The translations under genes and the position numbers were made by a program. The notes under the pieces are model-generated. The model saw only the letters and a list, made by a program, of their open reading frames with translations. It searched no databases and was not told the origin of the DNA. This document shows positions 49,344 through 61,800 of a DNA stretch of 64,000 bases, piece by piece (the stretch's first letter is position 1; each line of letters opens with the position of its first letter). Source of the stretch: Himantopus leucocephalus (taxonomy: Eukaryota > Chordata > Aves > Charadriiformes > Recurvirostridae); the NCBI GenBank assembly GCA_003993805.1, contig RSEF01000002.1, forward strand, positions 5,259,160-5,323,159, written 5' to 3'.

Positions 49344-52300
49344 AAACTCACTGCTTATCTTACTCTGTTGCATATGTTGAAGACTAGGGTCATACAATAA
49401 AAGATGGGCTAGTAGCAGTGTAATCCCTCCTCCCCTTAACACTTCTGTGAGCCAGTGTTGAATTTTCTCACTTCAAATGAAACAGTTGGGGACTGGGGGA
49501 ATTGCTAAAATAGAAAGACTTTGAGAATGACCTGTCACTACTTTTTAAGCAGGAAGGTACCTTGAGAGGTATTTTTTAGCTGTTTTCACTGTATACTTTT
49601 TTCATGGCTGTACTTCAGAAATCTCATTGGCTAATTCTACAGGACAATCTTGAGGATGGGTGAAGAAACTTGTGTATTGGAGCCTTCTGACTGAAGAGGT
49701 TTTTCATTCACGTTTAACGAGACTATTTCCAGTTGTTTTTAGGCTGATTTATGTAACAAGAGACACTTTAAAAACTTTCTCATTCCTTTCCACTTACTTC
49801 TTATCAGTAATAAATTGGCTAGTTTTGTAGTCATCTGTCATCCAGTGGGAAGAATGATCTGAGTTTTTCAACAGGAAAAACCTTTGAGCTGTTTTTATAG
49901 ATGAGAAAGGAGGGGAAAAAACCCCAAACCACCCCAAACAAAAATCAAGGTGCAGGCTAAACTCTTTTATTCCATCTAACTACTCAGACAGCAGGGACTG
50001 AGATCTGTACATCCCAGTAAGCACGTATCAAATCTGTTTTAATGTCCATTCTGTATCTTGATTGTGGCTTTTGTACTTGAGAATTCCTTCTGAGTAAAAG
50101 TTCAGAGTCTTACTGCTTCTCTTCCATCAGTGTCAGTGTATGCTGGTATGTGTTTTCTGGCTGAAACTAGTTTTAATTTCAGCCTACTTACACTGACCTT
50201 ATTACTTGGATGAACAGCCCACAAGACAGACCAGTCTAATGCAAGCCTTTTTTGTTGTTGTTAGTGCAATTTAATTTATTTTCTGGTTGCAGTCGTTTTG
50301 CTGAAATCTTAGCCTAAGTCATATATGCAAGTATTTTAGAAATGTCTCTAAGGGAAAATACTCTAAATCCATGAAGCGTTATCGTCTGATAAGAGTGCCT
50401 TGTTCCTCTGAGCAGCCTACCGGTGCACTCAAAGGTAGCTTAATTGCCTGACTGGCATTGTTGCTGAAACTGAACTATTTCTCTAAGCTTTGCAAGTACT
50501 GTGTTCGTGGAAGATACCATTTTCCATCTTTGAAAGTCGTCAGCAGCGAGGAGGTAGTGTACTGGTGAGCTGTTGGGAAGTAATACGTAAAAGTGCTAAT
50601 GTGCATCAGAGCCAAGTCAGACGGGCTGGTTGAAGTTACTGCTGAAAGCAGTTTGAACTGGCAGATTTGACACCGAAGCAGATGTAGAGCGTAGCTGTTG
50701 CTGATGGCAGAAATGTGTCTGTGATGATATCCAGCTGGTAGCGACAAGAGGTGCTGGTATGTCCAGCTACTCTGACACCCTCTTTCAGATCTGGTGATGT
50801 GTGCCTGAGTCAGGTTTGTGAAGTATCATCTGCTGTTTCTGTTCCGTTCAGTAGACATTTCAGACCCTTTCTTCCAATGATGAAACTGTTTTGTGGGGAT
50901 CTAAGCTTAGCAATGTCAACTTGGCACCCCGGCCTTTTGGTCCAATGTTACTCCAAACTAAACTCCAATGGCTATTTCTAGACAACTGCTGACCTGCTCT
51001 TTGCCTCACTGGCATTCCCCTCTCGTGAATTTTACTCATGCCTTTTTAAAGCCATCTGAAGCCCAGTCCTGCTCTCTAACTCCTGTGGCTTCTTAGTAGG
51101 AAGAGGAGCAGCTGTCCTTTTGTTCTTGTGCTTTTTCTGATTGTGACCTGTTTGCTTCTCTAAATTCTCACTGGTTTTAACAGGAGCTCTCATTTCACAG
51201 GTGACCCAAGGCTGTGGCTAACTCTGCGAAGCAGTTGCTCATATGAAACAGCCGTCTGTGGTGGCTTGCTACATCGCACAACAATTTTTATTGCCCTAGC
51301 CTACAGCAGATGAGACCTCCAAAATGTTTTTAAACTGTGTAAATCCTTTAAATATTGAAACATTTCCAGATAGGGCTCTCCGATCTTCTGCTTTCTTGAA
51401 GGCTCCTAATTAAATCTGCGAAGGAGATTACTGTATTGAAATAGTTAAAGCTTTTTACTTTCTAAAAGTTTTTAAGATTATCTAACCGACCTCTTACTTC
51501 AACCTTTCATCTTGATTATCTGATGAAGGGCTTGACCAGCAGTTCAGCAAGCCAGACTGAAAGGGAGGTATGGCAAGTCTTAGGTCTCCACCAGGGAGGT
51601 AGGACATCTTGTTCTGCTGTGCTAATCTCTGATCTGGCCACTCCTAATTCCAGCAGTGAGTTATAATCAAAGCATAAGCCATAGGTTCTTAGAAATCCTT
51701 GTGTTTATGTTGAATTATTTTGTTAGAAGAGAGCTATGCTATTTTGAGTTCATCTGGAGGGTTTTTAATTTTATTTGTAGACACACAATTTGAAGCAATT
51801 AAGGATGGGGTAAGTTAGGAGCAGGAGATGGTAAGGACTATACATGGTTGCAGAATGCAGAGTGTAGATACATTGTCACTCCTAGCTATAATAAGAAAAG
51901 CATGGAAAAAAAAGGTTTGTCTTCAGATTTTCTCTTATAAATACCTGTCTCAACTGTGATAGGCTGTTTTACCCCCTTTATTGTATTGTCTTGCTTCCTG
52001 CCTTAATCTTGTTGTATTTCTTAGCCATCCGTGCAAGTGCTCTAGAGGGAAGGAGGCAAGAAGTGGGAGTTTCCTTAACTCTCCCTCTGTGCTGAGGTGG
52101 TTTAACCATAGTTAAGAAGAAACTTAAAGATCAGAAGCCCCATCAATCTACTTAGATGTCTTTTCCATTGTTTTGTATAACTTCTTCTTTCCTTTACTTT
52201 GGTGTTCTTTTGCTGTATTCCTCAGCCCCAAAAGTACTGTATCTGAGCAGCTTTTCCTTCTTTCACATTTTCTTCCTCTGTTTGTCAGAGGCTGACAAGA

Positions 52301-55300
52301 TGCAGATTTAATTCTTGGCTCTGATGACAATCAGGCTCACCGAAACAGCTGGCTTCTGCTGAGATGTCTTGAAAGAAGCAGCAAGGAATCCTGCCGACTC
52401 CTGCTTCTCAAAGATGCAGCATGTTCAGCATCAGTGTCCATCAGGTTTGGGGCAGATCTTGATTCTTACAAAATTGCGTAGTGACCCCCAGCACTGCTTT
52501 CCAGCCTATTTATGCCAGGCCTCTAAATGGCAAAGCAATGCAGATACTGTTACCTGGGGTTTTTTTGTTTGGTTGTTTTTTTTTAAATTAACTTAGAGTA
52601 TTAAATTTTCTTGTTCTGCTTGCCAGACAAATATGAAGGAGGAGTTTTCTTTGCATTTGACTTATTCTGTATCTTTGTCCCGTCACTTAGGTTAGAGTAT
52701 AACATGCAAGATGTCGTTCCCACAGCAACTAGCTCTGCTGTACATTTCTTTTGCCTCTGGGGGCATGTAAAATTCCAGCCGTAATACTCCTGTATTTATC
52801 TGTAATCTTGTTCTAAACAAGCTTTCCTTTCTCCTCACATTCTCGTACCTTTCTCCTCTTCAGCCCCATGCGCTAGAGCATTAAGCAGCGTGGCTGATGA
52901 CTGTCACATGGATACTTTTTTCCTCTCCTGAGGAGAAACTTTAGAAGCAGGCTTCCTAAATGTCATTACGTGTGCTTGCTGATGTAGGTGAGGTCAAAGA
53001 AACGCGCTCTGGATTTGGAACAGGAAGCATCAATGTTTTGCGGTGGCTTGCTGTTGAAAGTGAATCAGTGGAACAATTAGGACTTCTTGCCCCGAGGGTG
53101 CGATTACACAAAAGTTTACTCCAGCAGCAAAGCTGGTCTAAGAAGTTCCTGGCTGCTTGGTCTCCACCCTGCCTGGAAAACTGGATTACCAATTACTGCA
53201 GTGATCTCACTTACAGTATGGCTTCATAAGCACATGCATTGGCACAACAGGGAGGTAGTGAGCCATGAAACTCTTCAATCTCATTTTGTTGCTGACGAAA
53301 ACATTGGCACAAAGTACAGGGTGGTGAAGGAGACGGTTTTACTGGGTACATGTGTGGGGTGGAAGATAGGACTGCATTTACTTGGTTTCAATACAGTCCA
53401 TTGCAAATGGTCTGCTTGATGTCAATATACAAAAACTGAATATCCTGCTCTCACAAATTCAGGCTGTTGATCTGCTCGTGGGTTTCTTGTGTCTTCATTG
53501 CCCAGATACTGCTGTAACAGGTGAAAATCAACTACTTGCTTCTGGGAGGTTGGAACTGGCTTCTGTGGATCAAGTCGGGCCTAATCAGATATACTCTAGC
53601 CACGACAAAATGGGAAAGGCAAACTGTGGGGCTTCCTGCTCTTTACTCCTGAGGGGCAGTGGAGGGAGCAACGGGGTGTCTGTTCCGTTTGTGGAGTTGG
53701 AGAGTTATTAGTCTCCTGCGGAACTGGTGTGAGCAATAAGGACTCCAGAAAAAGTTGCTTACTGCATGTTTGTCTTTGACCTGTAATAGTTACAGGTTGG
53801 GTTTTATCAGGTGAGGCTAAGTCTCTGTACAGCTAGTTCCCAGCTGTTGCGTTAGCGGCTTTCAGAGCAGGCTAGGAGGCTTGTGAGTTTGAGCAGAAAA
53901 CCGTTTAACTTTCAATTGCTGTACAATTTGCACTGAGATATTGTGCTTTACTAACTAGATGTAATACAGTTTGCGATTGGCATCAGAATATACTGAGACA
54001 TTTTAATTAAAGAAGAATGATAAATAATGCTAAATGCTCTATGAGATTGCGCAATATCTTGTAGGCTTCCTGTTCGTGTGCTGCTCAGTGTATACTTGAT
54101 GGGCAGGAATTTGTTTATCACCGCATTTTTTCCACATCAATCTCTGAATGTCCTCTCCTTTCTGTTGTCTTCTGTTGGGCTTTGAGATCAGTTTCTCATC
54201 ACCAGACTTCTTTAAACATCCTTATTAATGACAGCATTACTTTATATTTACATTTAGGCTCTAGTTCTGCCTCTTCCCTCTGTCTTGTTTTGTCTTTTCC
54301 TGATATGCTTCCCCTTCTGGGCTTGGAAGAGCTTTCCAGTCAGCCTCAGCCTGTTCTGTGAATTTGTAGCTTCTACTCCTGCATTTCTAATGAGAAAAAT
54401 CAGGAGGGAATTGTTGTAATCAAACATAGTGCTGTGTATAATACACACCAAAGTACTTAACAGCATTATCTGAAATAGAAGCTGTATTCTAGGGAGGAGT
54501 CAAATATTTCTTAAAAAAAAAAAAACCTAAAAAAACCCACCAAGAACCCCCAAAACCCCCATCATAGTGGATTTTTTTTTTCTTGACAACATTGTACCTG
54601 TTCTCTAATACAGAGTGGGTGCCTTATTTCCAGTGTGAACTTCCTCTTCTGGCCACTAGGTTATGGGAGATGTTTGTCTTGCAAATTGTTCAATCTCTTC
54701 GTGTACATAGAGCACAAATCTATACTGAAACTACATTTAAGCAGAGATCCAAGTACCTTTGGATGTACTCTTAACTTCCCCAGTTACTCTTAAACTAGTT
54801 TGGAAGCTGGCTCAGAAACTGGCAGTGTTGGGAGTCATGCTGGTGTTTTGGAACAGGATGATGGGTTTGTAAAGCACACACTCTTGTGTAGATCATATCT
54901 TGGTTTCCAGTTCAGTGGAATTAGGTTCCAGTTAATTTCTAGCAGTTAACGTATTGCTGGATTGGGAACAGGCCACTGTGCAAAATGGTCGTTTTCTGCC
55001 TTAGGCGAAGGATGAGGCTCTGACCTACTAAACTATTATTTCAGTGTAATGCGGCTGGTGTAAGTGAGAAAATTTGTCTACATCCGAAGGCAGTGGAGGT
55101 TGTACCCTAGTAAGTGTGTCACACGCTTAACTGAGATCATTGGGAAACAACTGCATTTTGGCATCAGCCTGATAAATTCAATGCAGTATCTACCTTCTAA
55201 CAGAAAGCGTTTCCCTCACTAGTGAAATTCCGATGACTTCTGCTTGCAAAGCACCTTCGTGCTTAGCTATGGGTTTCTTTCTGGGCACCTGGGTGTTCGG

Positions 55301-57210
55301 TTGTGCCACATCAGGCTTCCTGAGCCAGAATGCCAGAGGATTTTGAATGCAGCACGAAGCAGTGTGTGGAAATGCAGCTTGTCTCTGTTCTTCGTATCCC
55401 GTGGTGCTGTGCTTTATGAAGTTGCAATTGAGTTGGGAATCGGTACCTACCTTCCAAATTTATTGATCTGTGAGGTGGAAAAATCACAACTTTATTGTGT
55501 TGTGGTGCCAGTAGCAAACCTTTTTTTCCCTGCGCAAACAAAGTGAGGATGATCCAAATAACACTTTCTCCAGTAGGAAGGTGTCTCTTGGGTTGCTTTC
55601 CTGCTGTTTCCTGAACTAAGCATTTTGCTGATGGCATTTCTGCTGTTCTCCTTGCTGTAGAAGACTGGCAAATTCCTCTACTTCTTTGAACATCTCAATG
55701 TAAAAGTGTTTTGTTTTTTTTAAAGAAAGTGCTTAAAAAGTGGCAGGCTGGAGTGGGATCAGATATAGCATGGGTGTGAATCAGCCCCTTCACGATGAAG
55801 GCTGGCTCTGTGCATGCCCTCTTGTCAGTCTAACCCCCACCCCCTTTTCTGGGTTAATTACAACCTCTAACTTGGCTAAATACAGGATTTTTTGACCGAA
55901 TGAGTTTGAGCACCATATGATCTGCCTCCTCATGTTCCCTGAGCCCTTTGCAGGAGAAGGGAAATGTTTTTGAACAAAGTCTGCTAACAGAGTTGTGGGT
56001 GGAAAGAGGACAAAACGAGTACGTGAAGAACCACATATTTTCACTGGACTTCTAAAACAAGTGACAGTTTGTTCTCCAGATAAAGGCACATTTGAGAGGA
56101 AAAACCTGAACAGTGAAAGTGGAGGGGTTTTTGGTAGGTTATTTTTTTTGGTGTCACAAAAATTCTTGTCCAAAATAAGAAGCGTCAAGGCTCGTGAGCG
56201 TGTACTCTTAAAATATGAATACGTGACAGGCTGAATCCCAGGTAAGTCCTCGTGACACACAACAGAGGATGTTTTTCTTAGACACTATAACCTAAAGGAG
56301 AGATTTCGGTGAAGGGGAGTGTACTCTTACGTCTGAGGTTTTACAATTTCCTTTGGCAGAGAGATAATCTTGCTCCCATACAGGAAGTCCAACGTGTGTC
56401 GAAACAACCTCAGTTACGGCTGGGTGAAACCTTTGGCTAACTAAATAAGACCCGTGTCAAAACTCACTAAAGATGACTGTTTCCATGCTCGGACAGGGTA
56501 AAGGAAGGCTGAACACTGCTAAGAGTATTCTTGCATAAAATGTTGAGGGGACGTTATGCAATTTCATTTCTCTATTTTTTAATTTTCCTGAATTTTGTTC
56601 TATTTTGTTAATGTCTGCTGTGTTAAGATCATATGTCCTGCAAGTACCTTGAACCAAGCAAAGGTTTTTTGGGAAGAGGAAGCTGGAGGTGCTGTTCCAG
56701 GCAGCCGGGGAGCTGGTCTAATCGCTTGCTGCTGACTAAAGGGGTTTCCTCCCCCATTCACAAATGTGTTCTCTCTTCTTCCCTTCCTTTTCCTCTTAAT
56801 TGGTTCTGAAACTCACCTGTTCAGAGGTTATGCTTACTACCAACCAAACATAGCTTCCCCCCCCCCCACCCCGCCGTTTATTTTTTTTGGTGGATTTAGT
56901 GGTGGCTTGGTGTACACCGTGAACATTGACACTGGTGGGCTGGAGAAGATGGAAAGTGTGCGGCTGGCTAGAGTGGGGAATAGTCACCCTCCTGACTGCA
57001 ACAAGTTGTTAGATGAACTCAGCACATACCGTTTCCCACAAACTAGGGCACACCGTGCACCCATGTAATTGTTTCCTGCGCAGTTTGAATTGTGCAAAAC
57101 AAGCCTTTCCACGTGATGTACGGATTTGAACCTAGCAGCCTTTTTTGCTTTCATGTGAGAACCCAAAAGTAAAATACTTTGCTAAGTGAAAGCCTATCTG
57201 TGTGATTGTT

Positions 57211-57302
57211 TTCACCAAGAAATTCAAATAGGATAGTTAATGAAATAAGTTCTAANTTCACCAAGAAATTCAAATAGGATAGTTAATAAAATAAGTTTTA
57301 AA
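57211..57302. repeat. 46-bp tandem near-duplication around a single N
   Basis: ttcaccaagaaattcaaata begins at 57211 and again at 57257. The two 46-bp units differ at two positions (g/a and c/t) in the compared part, and the first ends in the ambiguous base at 57256. This may be an unmerged contig overlap rather than a real duplication. Confidence 0.8.
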
Positions 57303-58659
57303 GGGAGAGAAGTTTTTTGTCAACCTGAACCTTTTCATCAAAAGAAAAACCAAAAACCAAAAACCTCCATTGTATTTTTTGCTTGCTTCAAGAATTTACA
57401 AGGCAGAACCTGTAATTTCCCCGTTGACCAAATTCATGCAAGTAAGTTTCTCAGCTCTTACTATTCTTCAGATACAAAAATGTTTTGTCCTTTTTTTTGG
57501 TTGCAAGTAAGGAAGAATGAACTTCCAGCTTTTTTAAACTAGCTGAGTTAGTACTGAGATCTTCTTTCCCTGTAGGCTTACTGTTCAAAGACAATTAAGG
57601 CTGGAATTTGTGCTTTGCAGTCGTGCCTGCTTTTCTCATTCTTCAAGAACATCTCAGTACTGCTGACATTGCTTTGTGTCCATAGCTGTAAAAATCCTAC
57701 TAGCTGACTATCCAGTCATTAAACCATAGAAACCCACGTTTGAAGGGGCTAAATAGGACAGGCCTGGAAAACAGGCTGAGACATCCCATACTGGAGCAAT
57801 AAAAATATAGTTCTGAGAAGACTGTCTTCAGTCCAGATGCAAATACAAAGAATACAGTACCCAATATATCATGAAAACAGGACCTTGCACAAGAGGCGTG
57901 TTACTAGTCATTGATTCCGTTTATTCCTGGGTGCAATTCAAAGAGGTGGTTTGCTCTATAAAGCGTGGTTTGTCATGCAAGATGATGTAATTCACACCAT
58001 GGTTGGGAGAGAGACTAAGCCTGATGTTTCTAGGGAAGGATCGGAGCTATTCCAGTTTTGTACGCAGCGAAGAAGTGACTTATTGTTAGAATTCAGCCTC
58101 ATTTGTTCTCTGTTTAATAATTTCCACTTTTTTCTTTTAGGGCGGTGTCATCCCTTGATGTATTAGATTTTTCTTGGTGTTATTCTGCATCGAATTTATA
58201 AGAGCTGAAAAAGAGAGTCTAATTTTATCAAGCTTATTGCCTTCAGCTTGTGAGTCCTGGCAGCCCCCTGCTTTTTCCGTTTCTCCCTCCTGCTTCTCCA
58301 GTGCTCGGTACTAAAACAGCTGTAGCGTCAGTATCTACTTAAAAACCTTCCAAGAGTCCTGTGTATGTACACTTTACACTTTGGCTTGTTCAAATAACTT
58401 CTCAGTTACTTGTGATCACAGGGATTTTACAGCCCACCTTGAGGATCTGCGTGCCTGAAGCGCTCATGCGTGTGATGTGTGCATCGTTGCCTCCGTTTTC
58501 CTGCAGCAAAGGCTTCAGCTGCTGCCTCTGATCCTGACCATCATTGCTTCCCCTCCCAATAAATTCCTTGGACTTGTACTTTATAATCACTTAATGTACA
58601 CTTAGCTGTGAATCATTTCTTCTCTTTTAAACTAATGTGTTTAACTCTGTTTTCTCTAG

Positions 58660-58801
58660 GCTCTGTTTTGGATATTATAAAGCACATTGTGGCCAAAGGA
58701 GAACACAAGACCGGTGTCCTGGATGAACCTTGTATAGCCACGATCCTTAAGGAGGTGCTGGAGGGGCTGGACTACCTGCATAAAAATGGACAAATCCACA
58801 G
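58660..58801 (+). CDS. OXSR1: OXSR1 exon 4, up to the HRD motif
   Basis: A 142-bp exon. Two bases complete Gly98, then residues 99-144 ([20 protein letters not shown], then [20 protein letters not shown] and KNGQIH), and the first two bases of Arg145. It covers helices alphaD and alphaE and ends in the middle of the HRD catalytic-loop motif, so Asp146 must come from the next exon, outside the window. DEPC and GLDY differ from the mammalian DEST and GLEY I recall. The acceptor AG is at 58658-58659. The donor GTATTT at 58802 is weaker than the others. Confidence 0.96.
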
Positions 58802-61800
58802 GTATTTTTCATCTTTTCTCATCTTTGCCCAAAATGTGTGTCGCTGGAAGAGAGCAGCTGAGCATATGCAGTCTCATCCTACAGCCAGCTGTGAGGGCAC
58901 GGAAAGAGGAAAATAAAGGTGGGAATTTAATCAAAACTCAGAATTCAGATGTCTTTATAGTAGATGCTGCTTTAGGAAATATTATGACTAGGCCAAGTTT
59001 GGGCATAAACTTTGGGGTATTCAAAGTTCTGATATAGAGAACCTTTTCCCATAGGTCAACATCCAGCTGCAAAGTGTAGTTGTCAGAGCTGGAAGATTTC
59101 AGTTGGTTTTGTTTCTTGCAGAGCTACAAATCACCAAGAGTGCTGTATAAGAAGTGTTGAGCAATTTAATAAGGAGCCCTTGAAGCCCTGTTCTTTTTTT
59201 TTTTTAAGGCTAGCTGCAAGATCAACATAATGAAACTTGGATCTGGGTAATTTCATCAAAAAAAAAAAGATGGAAACAAAATTAGTGGAAAAACTCCTTC
59301 TGTAGGCAAAACCCAGTTAACTAATGGCCTGTGATTTGATGGATCACTGAAACACGTGGGTTTCTGTGCTACTATGTTGTTTGGGCAGTATTTTTAAATC
59401 ATGTTTTTCTCTCTCCTGGTGTCAAGGTGTGGCATAGTTCAGGAAGAGAGGACACTAAGTCAATATGTTCTGCAGTTAAAAAGAATAAGATTTGCAATCC
59501 TAAATATGTGCTGAAAATAGAATATACAGCTTGTGGGTAATATACATCATCCCAACTACAGACTGCTGCTGGGAACAGCAGCCTCTTCTTCGGAATTTTG
59601 TGAGCTTGGCTGTCTTCTGGTACAATGCCATTATAAGCATTACTGCTGCTGTGCTGGAGTAAGTTTCTGTCCTCATGATAGCTGCATAAGAAGAGGTAAC
59701 TCTTTTTGCCAAAAAGTCATTTTAATTAGAAAATTTTGGTCAAACTGACTGGCATTTGTAGGTTGTTTTGGGTTAAAAAGGAAGAAATGGTTGGAAACAA
59801 TTCTGGTGGAATTTTTTTCCCTGAAGTCTCAAATTTTGGTTTCCAGTCTCTCTTAAAATTCTGATTTAACAAGAGTTGTCTTCATTGAAGACAGCTTTGA
59901 TTTCACAGCTGGGTGTTTAACTTTGTTTTTTAGAGATAAGACTTCATGTAGCTCTGGGAAGTTAAAGTAACAGACCAACTTACTGAGTACATGGTAGTTT
60001 TTTACCCTTGCCATAAGTAATTTACAAAACTGTGCTCATCTGTGACTTGCAGTAGGTTTGCTTGACTGACTTAGTTCATCTTCTGGTCTAATGAAATTGA
60101 AATATATATGTTAAAGCAGCAGTAACCTATTCAATTCCAGTTTTTCTGAAGATGTCACATAGTGATTTCTGTATTGAAATAGAGGTGACTTGTGTACACT
60201 TGACTTGTGTAGTGAAACAGCAGAACTAGTAATTGTGGTAAAGGTTATAAAGGATATATTCAGGTGTCGGGGGTTTTACTGCACTCAGCAAAAAATATGA
60301 TGATAAAAGTTCAAACTGCTTGGTCTGAAGAAAGTGTGATTCATATTGAATCATTCGGAAGCTGACTGAACCGAACCTGCTGCAACCATTTTCGTCCTGC
60401 TCGTTTGAAGCATTTTGCCCTTATTTAGGGGACTTCAGCAAAGGAATCAAAGCTGTGTCATCGCTGCAGCTTAAGATTGTGGTTATGCGTCAGCTACTTT
60501 GCATGTGTTGCATCCCTATATTTTGGGGCTGCTCCAACAATTGCATAATGTTTTTTTTTTTTTTCAGAAAAAAAGTGTTTGGATTACCTCATTGTGTGGT
60601 CTGGGAAATTTGGAGAAGTGGTAATAGTCATGATACAGAAGAAAAGTTGTGTAGCTTCCTACCTGTGGTGCAAAGGATGGGTTTTTAACTGTTGGCAGAA
60701 AGCAAGCTCACATGCCTTTGAGGGGTGAAACATGTTTCCTTAATGGAGTTAATCTTGCTGTCTTGCATTTTATCCAGATGTGTGTATGCTGCTGAGAAAA
60801 GCATGCTTTAAAGTTGTAGTGCAGATGGGACCTTTCCTCGTACATAGGAATTATCTGTATGGTTTTCCCATTTTTCTTAACGCTAGGGGTCATAATATTG
60901 GTCATGCCTGATGGGAAAGGCAGGTGGAAATCTTGCAGTCGTGCCAGAGATGCTCTGAGAGGAAGTGTTTAAAATAACTAAACTTTGGTCCCTTGGGTCA
61001 GCTTAAAGTATCTGGCTCTAAAAGAAACCGACTGCATCAGGTGATGGCTGAAGAGCTGAATATAGAGTCTGCAATGTGGGGCAGCTGTAGTTGGGGTGAG
61101 CTTCAGGCCAAAACAAGGACAGCTGGGAAGGGTCAAAATCGAAGGGCTTAGGTTAGACCTGGAACAACCAACCCAAAGCAAGCAGCAAAGTGTTCTGCTG
61201 GTTAAACCTAACTATCCTGACTTCATTTGTGTTACACCTAGGAGAAAATGATTGGATGAAGTTAGAGGCACAGTATGGGTGAAACGAATGTAATTAGCAC
61301 ATCTGAAGTTGGACAGCCAGGCTGGTGGCAAAGCTCGAAGGATGAATGTCTGGACCCAAATGTAATTTTGTGGGCGCTGTTGACCTGAAGCAGGGACAGC
61401 TTGTTACTGCTGTAAATGATCAGTGAGATCAGAGAATATATGTCTGACAGTGGAACTGCTCGATACTTTTAAATTATGCATCATCTTAAATGGGTAAATT
61501 AAGTTAACACGTCGAAGACTGGCTTAATGAAATGCTGCTGCTGCTAAATCTTACTCTGCATAAGCCTGCCTTGAACTTAATGCCACTTCCAATTAAGGTT
61601 TGGGGAGCTGGCTTCGCATGGAAGTGTAAATCCCCTGCTTTGGACAGGAGAGTAGCTTGACAGTATTCTCTAGAGGAGATTAGAAAGCCAAATATCTAGT
61701 GAAGTCTTAAATTAGAAATTTTTTTTGTTTACTTTCCTAATTAACAGCCAGGGCGAGGCTGAGACTTGAATGGATTCCATTGTTCAGCAGCAAATGCTTA

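Larger units (their letters stand above)
46889..58659 (+). other. OXSR1: OXSR1 intron 3
   Basis: About 11.8 kb, donor GTGAGT, acceptor gttttctctag ending at 58659. It contains a CR1 insertion (48,911-49,343), a T-run with an ambiguous base at 48646, A/C-rich patches near 49,915-49,945 and 54,512-54,563, and a 46-bp near-identical duplication around an N at 57256. No further exon or RNA gene was recognised. Confidence 0.93.

Noticed and set aside
16760..58801. STK39 (SPAK) as the kinase identity
   Set aside because: SPAK has an Ala/Pro-rich N-terminal extension; this protein starts directly with the OSR1-type N-terminus, Lys46 numbering fits OSR1, and the MYD88 neighbour is the OXSR1 locus.
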